Of a stretch of DNA of 64,000 nucleotides, positions 8,698 to 19,559 are shown one piece after another (the first letter of the stretch is position 1; every line of letters begins with the position of its first letter). The DNA is from a bacterium (lineage in GTDB: Bacteria; Desulfobacterota; Binatia; DP-6). The translations under genes were made by a program, and so were the position numbers. The notes beneath the pieces were generated by a model. It saw only the letters and a program-made list of their open reading frames with translations, searched no databases and had not been told where the DNA came from. Where the stretch lies: NCBI GenBank assembly GCA_026129405.1, contig JAHCID010000003.1, forward strand, positions 62,001 to 126,000. Direction: 5' to 3'.

Positions 8698-11600
8698 ATG
8701 GCACGCTTCTTCGTCAATCGGCCGATCGTCGCGATCGTCATCGCGATCATCACCGTCATCATCGGCGTGGTCGCGATGCTGCAGCTGCCGGTGGCGCTGT
8801 ACCCGAACATCGCGCCGCCCGAGATCCAGGTCACCGCGAACTACGTCGGCGCCGACGCCCTGACCGTCGAAGAGTCGGTTGCCACGCCGATCGAGCAGCA
8901 GATGAGCGGCGTGGACAACATGATCTACATGTACTCGGTCAACGCCAGCAACGGCCAGATGCAGCTGCGCGTCGACTTCGACATCACCACCGACGCCAAC
9001 ATCGACCAGGTGCTGACCAACATGCGCTTCCAGCAGGCGCAGTCGTACCTGCCGGCGGACGTGCGCAACTACGGCGTCACCATCTTGAAGTCGACGTCGA
9101 GCCCCCTGGCGCTGTTCTCGGTGTATTCGCCGAACGGCACCTACGACGCGCTCTTCCTGTCGAACTACGCCTACGTGAACCTGAACGACCCGATGACGCG
9201 CGTCTCGGGCGTCGGGCAGGTGCAGATCTTCGGCTCGGGTCAGTACGCGATGCGCTACTGGGTGCGCCCCGACCAGCTCGCGAAGCTCAACATCACCACC
9301 ACCGAGATCATCGGCGCGCTGCAGCAGCAGAACGTCGTGAACCCCGCCGGCCAGATCGGCGGCGAGCCGGTGCCGAGCGGGCAGGAGTTCACCTACAACG
9401 TCCGCGCCCAGGGGCGGCTCGTCACCGAGGAGCAGTTCGGGGAGATCATCGTCCGCGCCAATCCGGACGGCTCGGTCGTGCGCATGAAGGACGTCGCGCG
9501 CGTCGATCTCGGCGCCCAGATGTACAACATGATCGGGCGCCTCAACGGCAAGCCCGCCGCGCTGATCGCGATCTACCAGCTGCCCGGCTCGAACGCGATC
9601 GACACCATGAACAAGGCGACGGCGCTGATGGAGGGGGCGAAGACCCGCTTCCCGAGCGACCTCGACTACGTCGTCTCGCTCGACACCACGCTCGCCGTGC
9701 GCGAGGGCATCAACGAGATCGTCCACACCCTGGTCGAGGCGGTCGTCCTCGTCATCGTCGTCGTCTTCGTGTTCCTCCAGGGCTGGCGCGCGACGCTGAT
9801 CCCGCTGCTCGCGGTGCCGGTGGCGCTGGTCGGGACCTTCGCGCTCTTCCCGCTCTTCGGCTTCTCGATCAACACCCTGTCGCTCCTGGGGCTCGTGCTC
9901 GCCATCGGCCTCGTCGTCGACGACGCGATCGTCGTGGTGGAGGCGGTCGAGCACCACATCGAGCACGGTCTCTCGCCCAAGGAAGCGACCCTGAAGGCGA
10001 TGGACGAGGTGTCGGCGCCGGTCATCGCGATCGCGCTGATCCTGGCGGCGGTGTTCATCCCGACGGCGGCCGTGCCGGGGATCACCGGCCGACTCTATCA
10101 GCAATTCGCGGTGACGATCGCGGTGTCGGTGGCGCTGTCGGCGTTCAACGCGCTCACCCTGAGCCCGGCGCTCTGCGCGATGCTGCTACGCCCGAAGCGG
10201 AAGAACAGCGGGCCGCTCGGGCCCTTCTACGCCTGGTTCAACCGCGTCTTCGGCCGCGCCACCGACGGCTACGTGCGCTGGTCGCACCACCTGATCCAGA
10301 AGTCGGGCCGGGCGATGCTCTTCCTCGTGCTGGTGACGGTCCTCACCGTCCTCGTCGGCTCGCGCCTGCCGGGCGGCTTCGTGCCGGACGAGGACCAGGG
10401 CTTCTTCTACATGAACGTGCAGCTGCCGCCGGCGTCATCGCTCCAGCGCACGAACGCGGTGGCCCAGCAGATCGAGGGCATCCTCGCCAAGACGCCGGGC
10501 GTGCAGACGTACAACACCGTCGTCGGGTACAGCCTGCTGTCCCAGGCGTCGACGACCTACAACGCCTTCTACTTCGTCACGCTGGCGCCGTGGCACGCGC
10601 GCGACGCGGAGGGTCTCACGGCGGCGGTCATCATGCAGCGTCTGAACCGCGAGCTCGCGGCGCTGCCCGAGGCGATCGCCTTCGCGTTCCCGCCGCCGTC
10701 GATCCCCGGCGTCGGCACGGCGGGCGGCGTCACCTTCATGCTCGAGGACCGCGCCGGCATGAGCGTCGAGTTCCTCGCCGAGCAGACGCAGAAGTTCATG
10801 GCCGCGGCGCAGAAGCGGCCCGAGTTCGCGCGCATCACGACCACCTTCATTCCGAGCACGCCGCAGCTCTACGCCAACGTCGACCGCGACAAGGTGATGA
10901 AGCAGGGCGTCGACCTCGGCGCCGTCTACAAGACGCTGCAGACCTTCATGGGCGGCACCTTCGTGAACTACTTCAACCGCTTCGGCCGCGTCTGGCAGGT
11001 GTACGTGCAGGCCGAGGGGGAATACCGGACGCGGGCGGAGAACGTCGGGCAGTTCTACGTCCGCACGATGGACGGCAAGGACGCCGTGCCGATGTCGGCC
11101 CTGGTCACGATCGAGCGCACGTTCGGGCCGGAGTTCACGATCCGCTTCAACGGCTTCCGCGCGGCGATGCTGAACGTGACCGCGGCGCCCGGGGTCAGCT
11201 CCGCCGTGGCCATGGCGGCGCTGGAGGAGGTGTTCCGCGACACGATGCCCAACGAGATGGGCTTCGACTACTCGGGCATGTCGTTCCAGGAGAAGGCGGC
11301 GGCGGAGGGCGTGCCGGCGAGCGTCATCTTCGGCCTCTCGCTGGTGTTCGTGTTCCTGATCCTCGCGGCCCAGTACGAGAGCTGGACGCTGCCGTTCAGC
11401 GTCCTCCTCGGCGTGCCGCTGGCGGTGTTCGGCGCCTTCCTGGCGCTGTGGCTGCGCGGCCTCGACAACAACGTCTTCGCGCAGATCGGCCTCATCACCC
11501 TGATCGGCCTGGCGGCGAAGAACGCCATCCTGATCGTCGAGTTCGCGAAGGACGAGTACGAGAAGGGCAAGACGCTGATCGACGCGGCGCTGGCGGGCGC

Positions 11601-11868
11601 GAAGCTGCGCCTGCGGCCGATCCTGATGACCGCCTTCGCGTTCATCTTCGGCGTGCTGCCGCTGGCGCGCGCCGCGGGCGCGGGCGCGATCGGGCGGCAG
11701 ATCCTCGGCACCGCCGTGATCGGCGGCATGCTGATGGCGTCGCTGGTGGCGATCTTCATCATCCCGGTGTCGTTCTACATCGTCGAGAAGCTCGCGGCCG
11801 GGCGGCAGCCCCACGGCGGCCCGGGCGCCGACGGCGGTGCGCCGGCGGCGGGGGAGGGGCACGCGTGA
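8698..11868 (+). CDS. RND multidrug efflux permease (AcrB/MexB, HAE1 family)
   Basis: The 1056-residue length and start (MARFFVNRPIVAIVIAIITV) are typical of hydrophobe/amphiphile efflux-1 pumps. Twelve transmembrane segments in two sets flank two large periplasmic loops. The proton-relay aspartates in helix 4 are seen in GLVVDDAIVVVE, and helix 10-11 carries GLAAKNAILIVEFAKD with its essential Lys. The segment PDEDQGFFYMNVQLP is the usual second-loop start. It would export lipophilic compounds using the proton gradient. It starts 15 bases after the adaptor gene and overlaps the outer-membrane factor gene by 4 bp. Confidence 0.96.
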   Translation: MARFFVNRPIVAIVIAIITVIIGVVAMLQLPVALYPNIAPPEIQVTANYVGADALTVEESVATPIEQQMSGVDNMIYMYSVNASNGQMQLRVDFDITTDANIDQVLTNMRFQQAQSYLPADVRNYGVTILKSTSSPLALFSVYSPNGTYDALFLSNYAYVNLNDPMTRVSGVGQVQIFGSGQYAMRYWVRPDQLAKLNITTTEIIGALQQQNVVNPAGQIGGEPVPSGQEFTYNVRAQGRLVTEEQFGEIIVRANPDGSVVRMKDVARVDLGAQMYNMIGRLNGKPAALIAIYQLPGSNAIDTMNKATALMEGAKTRFPSDLDYVVSLDTTLAVREGINEIVHTLVEAVVLVIVVVFVFLQGWRATLIPLLAVPVALVGTFALFPLFGFSINTLSLLGLVLAIGLVVDDAIVVVEAVEHHIEHGLSPKEATLKAMDEVSAPVIAIALILAAVFIPTAAVPGITGRLYQQFAVTIAVSVALSAFNALTLSPALCAMLLRPKRKNSGPLGPFYAWFNRVFGRATDGYVRWSHHLIQKSGRAMLFLVLVTVLTVLVGSRLPGGFVPDEDQGFFYMNVQLPPASSLQRTNAVAQQIEGILAKTPGVQTYNTVVGYSLLSQASTTYNAFYFVTLAPWHARDAEGLTAAVIMQRLNRELAALPEAIAFAFPPPSIPGVGTAGGVTFMLEDRAGMSVEFLAEQTQKFMAAAQKRPEFARITTTFIPSTPQLYANVDRDKVMKQGVDLGAVYKTLQTFMGGTFVNYFNRFGRVWQVYVQAEGEYRTRAENVGQFYVRTMDGKDAVPMSALVTIERTFGPEFTIRFNGFRAAMLNVTAAPGVSSAVAMAALEEVFRDTMPNEMGFDYSGMSFQEKAAAEGVPASVIFGLSLVFVFLILAAQYESWTLPFSVLLGVPLAVFGAFLALWLRGLDNNVFAQIGLITLIGLAAKNAILIVEFAKDEYEKGKTLIDAALAGAKLRLRPILMTAFAFIFGVLPLARAAGAGAIGRQILGTAVIGGMLMASLVAIFIIPVSFYIVEKLAAGRQPHGGPGADGGAPAAGEGHA

Positions 11869-13346
11869 GGCGGCGGGCGCTCGTCGTCGCGGCGCTTGCG
11901 GCCGCAGTCGCCGGCTGTGCGGTGGGCCCGAGCTATCGGCGTCCGCCGGTGGACGTCCCTGCCGAGACGCGCGGCGAGCCGGGGCCGCCCGACGCCGCGT
12001 CGCTCGCCGACCTGCCCTGGTGGGAGGTCTTCGGCGACCCGGTGCTGCAGGAGCTCGTGCGCGAGGCGCTGGCGAACAACCACGACCTCAAGGCCGCCGT
12101 CGCGCGCGTCGAGCAGGCGCGCCAGCTGGTCGGCGTGGCGCGCGCCGACCTGCTGCCGCAGATCGGCTATCAGGGCGAGGCCGCGCGCGGCCGCTTCTTC
12201 GTGCCCGGCGCCCCCTCGAACGAGACCCTCAACGCCTTCCTCGGCAGCTTCAACCTGGCCTGGGAGATCGACATCTGGGGCCGCATCCGCCGCGCGACCG
12301 AGGCGGCGCGGGCGGAGTACCTCGGCACCGAGGACTTCCGGCGCGGCGTCCTCCTGACGCTGGTGAGCGACGTCGCGCAGGCCTACTTCGAGCTGCTGTC
12401 GCTCGACCGCGAGCTCGAGATCGCGCGCCTCACCACCGAGGCCTTCGACGCGACCGTGCAGCTGTTCGAGGATCGCTACGAGGGCGACGTCGGCACGCTG
12501 CTCGAGGTGTCGCGCGGCGTGGCCGCCCAGGCGCAGGCCGCGGCGACGATTCCGGCGATCGAGGCGGAGATCGTCGCCAAGGAGAACCAGATCTGCGTGC
12601 TGCTGGGGCGCGTCCCGGGCGACGTCGTGCGCGGCGCGGCGCTCGACGACCAGAGCCTGGCCCCGTCCGTGCCCGTCGGCCTTCCGGCCCAGCTGCTCGA
12701 GCGCCGGCCGGACGTACGCCAGTCGGAGCAGGCGATGGTGGCGGCGAACGCCAACGTCGGCGTGGCCGTCGGCAACTTCTTTCCGCGCCTCGGCCTCAGC
12801 ACCCTGTACGGCGGGCAGAGCTCCGAGATCGAGAACCTCGTGAAGGGCGCGGGCAACGTCTGGGCCGTCGCCGGCACGCTCGCAGGCCCGATCTTCCAGG
12901 GTGGCCGGCTCCTCGCCAGCTACCGCGCGCAGAAGGCCACGTGGGAGGAGAGCGTGCAGCGCTTCCACCAGACGACGCTGAACGCGTTCGCCGAGGTCTC
13001 GAACGCGATGGTCGTCGAGGAGAAGCTGAAGGGCGTCCGCAGCGAGAAGGAGATCCAGGTGCGGGCGCTCGAGAAGTCGGTGGAGCTGTCGCTCGAGCGC
13101 TACAACGAGGGCATCTCGACCTACTACGAGGTGCTGGAGGCGCAGCAGCAGCTCTTCCCGGCGCAGCTGACCCTGGCGCAGACGATCCGCAACCAGCTGG
13201 TCGCGGTGGTGACGCTGTACCGCACGCTCGGCGGCGGCTGGAGCCTGCCGGTCGAGCAGTGGGATCCGGCGACGCTCCCCGATCCGGCGGCCGCGCCGCT
13301 GGACGCCCCCGCGCCGTCGCCGGCGGAGACGCCCGCCGCGCCGTGA
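11865..13346 (+). CDS. outer-membrane factor lipoprotein of RND efflux system (NodT/OprM type)
   Basis: The 493-residue product starts at GTG 11865, inside the stop codon of the permease gene (GTGA overlap). The signal peptide ends in VAGC (Cys18), followed by AVGPSYRRPPVDVP, the usual start of NodT/OprM-type factors. Two repeated OEP halves are seen, one with WWEVFGDPVLQELVREALANN and FNLAWEIDIWGRIRR, the second with ELLERRPDVRQSEQAMVAANA and AGPIFQGGRL. It forms the trimeric outer-membrane channel for the upstream pump. A C-terminal Pro/Ala tail is unstructured. The regulator gene downstream is convergent, and only 11 bases separate the two stop codons. Confidence 0.93.
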   Translation: MRRRALVVAALAAAVAGCAVGPSYRRPPVDVPAETRGEPGPPDAASLADLPWWEVFGDPVLQELVREALANNHDLKAAVARVEQARQLVGVARADLLPQIGYQGEAARGRFFVPGAPSNETLNAFLGSFNLAWEIDIWGRIRRATEAARAEYLGTEDFRRGVLLTLVSDVAQAYFELLSLDRELEIARLTTEAFDATVQLFEDRYEGDVGTLLEVSRGVAAQAQAAATIPAIEAEIVAKENQICVLLGRVPGDVVRGAALDDQSLAPSVPVGLPAQLLERRPDVRQSEQAMVAANANVGVAVGNFFPRLGLSTLYGGQSSEIENLVKGAGNVWAVAGTLAGPIFQGGRLLASYRAQKATWEESVQRFHQTTLNAFAEVSNAMVVEEKLKGVRSEKEIQVRALEKSVELSLERYNEGISTYYEVLEAQQQLFPAQLTLAQTIRNQLVAVVTLYRTLGGGWSLPVEQWDPATLPDPAAAPLDAPAPSPAETPAAP

Positions 13347-13357
13347 GCCGCGGGGCG

Positions 13358-15247
<1,890 letters not shown>

Positions 15248-15263
15248 GGGACGCCGAGCTGAT

Positions 15264-15275
15264 GGAGGCGCCTCC
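15264..15275. promoter_or_regulatory. 12-bp perfect palindrome upstream of the sigma-54 activator gene
   Basis: GGAGGCGCCTCC is a perfect palindrome 16 bp upstream of the activator's ATG, inside the 119-bp gap to the next gene. It could be an autoregulatory operator. It is short and GC-only, so chance is possible in this composition. Confidence 0.25.
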
Positions 15276-15366
15276 TGTTATGCCGCGAGGCGCTCCGGAG
15301 TCTATCGCCGGGCGTACCGAGCGCGCGGTCGCGGCGTCGGCCGGCGCGCGATCGGAGCGGTCCGTC

Positions 15367-16734
15367 TCAGGCGGGGAACGTGCCGAGCACCAGCGCGAGC
15401 GCGACGAGCTGCACGGCGCCTCCGCGCCGCCGACGCCACACGGCGCGCGCGCCGAGTCCGGCAGCCGCCCCCGCGGCGACGAGGAGCAGGGCCCGCAACG
15501 CCAGGGCGGCGACCGGCGTGGGCCGGGTCGCGAGCGCCAGGCCCGCGGCCGGGTACTCGAGCTGCACGGCGACGAGGCGCGCGGTGCGCCCGCCGAGCTG
15601 GTGCGCGATCGCCGTGAGCACGTGATCGAAGGGGGAGCCGACTCCGGCGTCGGCCAGGTGCGGCGGGTCGTCGTCCGATGGCGCGCTCGACGGCAGCAGC
15701 GTGAGATCGTGGCGCGAGCGCACCGGCCGGCGGTCCCGCGTCGTCGTGTCGGTCCACGCGGCGAAGGTGCGCGGCCACGCGTCCAGCGTGGCTGCGAGCC
15801 GCATCTCGTCGACGCCGTCGGCGAGCGGCACGGCGATGCGCCGCTTCGGCCAGGCGAAGGCACCCTGGAGGAGTGCGATCGCGACGTCACCGGCAGAGAG
15901 CGCCGGGCCTGCGGCCACAGGGTCGCGGGGCGGGGAGAGCGCGAGGGCGGCGGCGGTGCGCTCGGCCACCTCGGCTCCGGCGCGGCGCTCGACGATGCGC
16001 AGGCTGGCGTCGATCGCGGCGGTCACCCCGGCCGACGTCAACAACGGCCCGTCTTCGACCCAGCGCCGATCGTCGCGCCAGCGCACGGCCGGATGCGCGG
16101 CCCGCAGCGCGCCCAGGGCGGCGAAGTGCGACGTCGCCTCGCGGCCGTCGAGGAGCCCGGTTTCGGCGAGCAGCCGCGCGCCCTCGCAGATCGACACGAC
16201 GAGCGCGCCGCGCGCCGCCTGGCCCAGCACCCAGTCCCGCAGCACGGGCGACTCGGGATCGAGCACGTTCGGAATCACCACGACGTCCACGCCCCGCGGG
16301 TAGCGCGCGTCGAGCGCGGCGAAGGTGAGCGCGGGGACGATGCCGAGCCCGCCGTTGGTCGGTGCCGGGTCGGTCGCCGGCGCGACGGCATGGACGGTGA
16401 ACGCACCCGACGCGGCGAGCACGGCGTACGGAGCGAGGAAGTCGGTGACCTCGGTGCCGGCCTGGCTGAGGAGGACGGCGGCCACGGGACGGCCGTCGAG
16501 CGGTACGGTCTCGGGCGTCGGCGTCGCGACGCTCGCCGGGCTCGGCGCGATCGGCCGCGGGTGGAGGAGACCCAGGGCGAGAGGCGCCGTCACCGCCAGC
16601 CAGGCGGCACCGGTCAGCAGGCTGCCGAGGAGCGCCGCGAGCACGGCTCCGATGCGCGACGGCGTCCCCACGGCGCGAGGATGGTGGATCGCCGGGCTCG
16701 GGAGCAATGCCGTTCGCCGGACGATTGCTGCCAC
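15367..16734 (-). CDS. membrane-anchored DJ-1/PfpI-like (GATase1-like) protein
   Basis: The 455-residue protein has an N-terminal transmembrane segment (about residues 27-57). A DJ-1/PfpI-like domain follows (roughly 80-240), with AAVLLSQAGTEVTDFLAPYAVLA, the nucleophile-elbow segment VVSICEGARLLAETGLLDG and then REATSHF. That Cys sits where AraC-associated GATase1-like domains carry theirs. There is a long linker, and a C-terminal hydrophobic segment near residues 400-425 and again at the end. The HTH that usually follows such domains in GATase1-AraC regulators is absent. It starts at GTG 16734. The function is unknown; a membrane-bound sensor or stress protein is possible. It lies directly beside the tRNA-Leu integration site but outside the element. 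Confidence 0.65.
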   Translation of the reverse strand: MAAIVRRTALLPSPAIHHPRAVGTPSRIGAVLAALLGSLLTGAAWLAVTAPLALGLLHPRPIAPSPASVATPTPETVPLDGRPVAAVLLSQAGTEVTDFLAPYAVLAASGAFTVHAVAPATDPAPTNGGLGIVPALTFAALDARYPRGVDVVVIPNVLDPESPVLRDWVLGQAARGALVVSICEGARLLAETGLLDGREATSHFAALGALRAAHPAVRWRDDRRWVEDGPLLTSAGVTAAIDASLRIVERRAGAEVAERTAAALALSPPRDPVAAGPALSAGDVAIALLQGAFAWPKRRIAVPLADGVDEMRLAATLDAWPRTFAAWTDTTTRDRRPVRSRHDLTLLPSSAPSDDDPPHLADAGVGSPFDHVLTAIAHQLGGRTARLVAVQLEYPAAGLALATRPTPVAALALRALLLVAAGAAAGLGARAVWRRRRGGAVQLVALALVLGTFPA

Positions 16735-16894
16735 GGTCGCCCGCGGGCCTGCGTCATGGGAGCGCGTGCCTTCCCGCGCCTCGTGCGCACGAACGCTTCA
16801 CGCGGATCGCGGCGCTTCGGCGCGATGCGGCCCAGCTGATCCGATCCGCAGACCGCCAGCGCAGCGACGAGCCGGGCGCGGCGCGGGCGGGAAG

Positions 16895-16949
16895 TGCGAA
16901 AGGGGGGACTTGAACCCCCACGGGTGTTTAGCCCACAGGATCCTGAATC
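16895..16949 (-). repeat. attachment-site repeat: 3' fragment of tRNA-Leu
   Basis: This is the left copy of the 55-bp direct repeat, identical to 20869-20923. It covers the discriminator base back to the last two bases of the 5' anticodon-stem strand, so the crossover probably lies in or beside the anticodon loop. It lacks the D arm and the 5' acceptor strand and cannot be a functional tRNA. Confidence 0.9.
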
Positions 16950-16961
16950 GGTGAGATGCAC

Positions 16962-17024
16962 CCCCCGCAGCGGTCAAAGCCGCGTCCAGCAACGATTCTG
17001 GATTCGGGCGAACCGCTGCGGGGG
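16962..17024. repeat. 13-bp inverted repeat next to the left attachment site
   Basis: CCCCCGCAGCGGT at 16962-16974 is matched by its reverse complement at 17012-17024, around a 37-base loop. It lies 12 bp inside the element's left end and beyond the stop of the small leftward ORF. It could act as a terminator for that ORF or as part of the recombination site. Confidence 0.5.
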
Positions 17025-17042
17025 GCTCAAAACGCTGCTCCC

Positions 17043-17062
17043 AGGGCACGACAGGGCACGAC
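17043..17062 (+). repeat. tandem decamer AGGGCACGAC x2, left putative integrase arm site
   Basis: Two head-to-tail copies of AGGGCACGAC lie 93 bp inside the left attachment core. The same 20-bp tandem occurs at 20776-20795 near the other end in the same orientation. In the excised circle they would flank the att core, as integrase arm-type sites do. Confidence 0.6.
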
Positions 17063-17104
17063 GCCGAAGCGCACAGGACGGGGATCCTGTAGCGCGCCCC
17101 GGCC

Positions 17105-17311
17105 TCAGGGAAAGGGCTCGGTCTGCATCCTGGCGGCCAGTCGCCAGTGCGCGAGGAGTCGGGACGTGCTGCCCCGCGCAGAGACCTGAACGTGCTGGCC
17201 GCGGCACATCCCATACGCTCTCCACGTGACCTTGCCCGTCTGGACGAGGCGGACCGCGCACTCCTCGCCGTCTACGTCCACCAACCACTCCGTGCTCGGG
17301 TAGCTTCCCAT
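17105..17311 (-). CDS. small hypothetical protein of the integrative element
   Basis: A 68-residue leftward reading frame (MGSYPSTEWLVDVDGEECAV and onward, with a basic, Trp-containing C-terminal half). The start was set at 17311 because a GGAGAGGGGAG sequence ends 6 bases upstream of that ATG, an ideal spacing; an ATG two codons earlier is too close to it. I do not recognise a family. It could be a small DNA-binding or recombination-directionality protein in view of its place opposite the integrase, but nothing in the sequence proves this. Other frames overlap it, so coding status is moderate. Confidence 0.4.
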   Translation of the reverse strand: MGSYPSTEWLVDVDGEECAVRLVQTGKVTWRAYGMCRGQHVQVSARGSTSRLLAHWRLAARMQTEPFP

Positions 17312-17783
17312 CAGCATCTCCCCTCTCCACGTCCCGTTGACCACGCGCTACCGGCGTTCGCGCTGGTCGTCCACCTCCGAGCGATCAACCGGCGCCAGGC
17401 GGACCCGCCAACGAAACCGACCTCACAGGAGGCCGACGCTGGACCAGTTCGGCGCTGGCCGGGGCGCACGCGATGCCCTGACCGGGCGGGTTGCGCTTCG
17501 ACGCGATCCGCCGCCCCTTCTCCGGCCTGAGCTGTCCTGTCTTCGGCGTGTGCTGGAACCCGCAGGAGCCCCGGCGCGATGCCGCCCGCCGTGTCCGTCG
17601 CCTTCCTCGAAGATCGGCGGGTGCTCTACGCCCCGGAGCAAATGGAGGTCGCCCCTTGACGATCTGTCGATCGTGGCTAGTTTTAACTGCCGCCGCCGGA
17701 TGGGCGGATGCGCGGTAGGAGGATTGGCGGATGAGGGCCGTCAAGGGGGTCGTTCGGGCGCGCTGCTGGGGGGAAAGCTGAGC
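17312..17783. other. element DNA without a convincing gene
   Basis: No reading frame here has both a good ribosome binding site and protein-like composition. The sequence changes character near 17640, where short AT-richer stretches appear (for example the run before the SAP-like gene), consistent with foreign or decayed DNA. Confidence 0.4.
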
Positions 17784-18074
17784 GTGGGGGTCGCGCTGCA
17801 GCTTATTCCTGATGTCGATCAGGCGCTTGAGCTTCTCTTCGCGCATAAGCTTGAGTTCATCCGCGAGTTCCTCCGCGATAGGGAACTGCCGGTCAGCGGT
17901 TCGAAAGAGGAACTGCGCGAGCGTCTTCGGCAGGCCGTGGTGGGCGACTACGTGTCTGTGGGAGAGGTGCTGCTGTACCTCGACCAGATCGAGGGCTGGG
18001 GCGATCAGCACCTCTACCTCTACACGGTGCCGGAGGTGAACCGTCCCGGCTTTCCCGGAGGCTCCAGATGTTGA
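17784..18074 (+). pseudogene. SAP-like domain gene truncated by the IS3-family insertion
   Basis: Starting at GTG 17784, after GGGGGAAAG, this frame gives GVALQLIPDVDQALELLFAH and then KLEFIREFLRDREL, VSGSKEELRERLRQAV and YLDQIEGWGDQHLYLYTV. The segment FLRDRELPVSGSKEELRERL has the spacing of a SAP motif, a short helix-extended loop-helix used for nucleic-acid binding. The native frame is interrupted at 18037, where the insertion sequence begins; the last 12 residues up to the stop at 18074 come from the IS end. The matching 3' part is not obvious on the far side of the IS, so it is probably deleted or very short. It is likely a cargo gene of the integrative element. Confidence 0.5.
18037..18063 (+). 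repeat. IS3-family left terminal inverted repeat
   Basis: 27 bp starting TGAACCGTCCCGG and ending CGGAGGCT. It pairs with 19319-19345 with three mismatches in the middle. Confidence 0.88.
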
Positions 18075-18086
18075 GAGGATGGAGCC

Positions 18087-19315
<1,229 letters not shown>

Positions 19316-19318
19316 CCC

Positions 19319-19345
19319 AGCCTCCGGCGAACCCGGGACGGTTCA
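19319..19345 (-). repeat. IS3-family right terminal inverted repeat
   Basis: 27 bp ending GGGACGGTTCA, four bases after the orfB stop codon. It is the partner of 18037-18063. Confidence 0.88.
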
Positions 19346-19559
19346 CTGCCCGCGATCGGGGACTTGCCGGTGCTGACCCGCGACGAGCAGGTGCATCTTC
19401 TTGCCGACCTCGATGCGCATGGGGCGTCACGCGCTACTGCCCGGACGCCGTCGAGGCCGTCCGCCAGGTCCGGCGCCGTCCATCATCGTTGACGAGGGAC
19501 GGCATGATCCCGGAGCATCGCGTCGCGGGAATGGCCCCACCACAGACACGGAGAGGCGA

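Noticed and set aside
5341-10104. A 1587-codon leftward frame
   Set aside because: It is antisense to well-conserved copC, copD, the RND adaptor and the permease, and has a repetitive His/Asp/Arg composition without any domain.
5112-13346. A 2744-codon open frame spanning the RND operon
   Set aside because: Only its last 493 codons (from 11865) are the outer-membrane factor. The rest is the out-of-frame shadow of the CDP-alcohol transferase, copC, copD, adaptor and permease genes, with Arg/Ala-rich composition typical of GC-driven frames.
16895-16949. A second tRNA-Leu gene
   Set aside because: It lacks the 5' acceptor strand, D arm and part of the anticodon stem. It is the att fragment left by integration.
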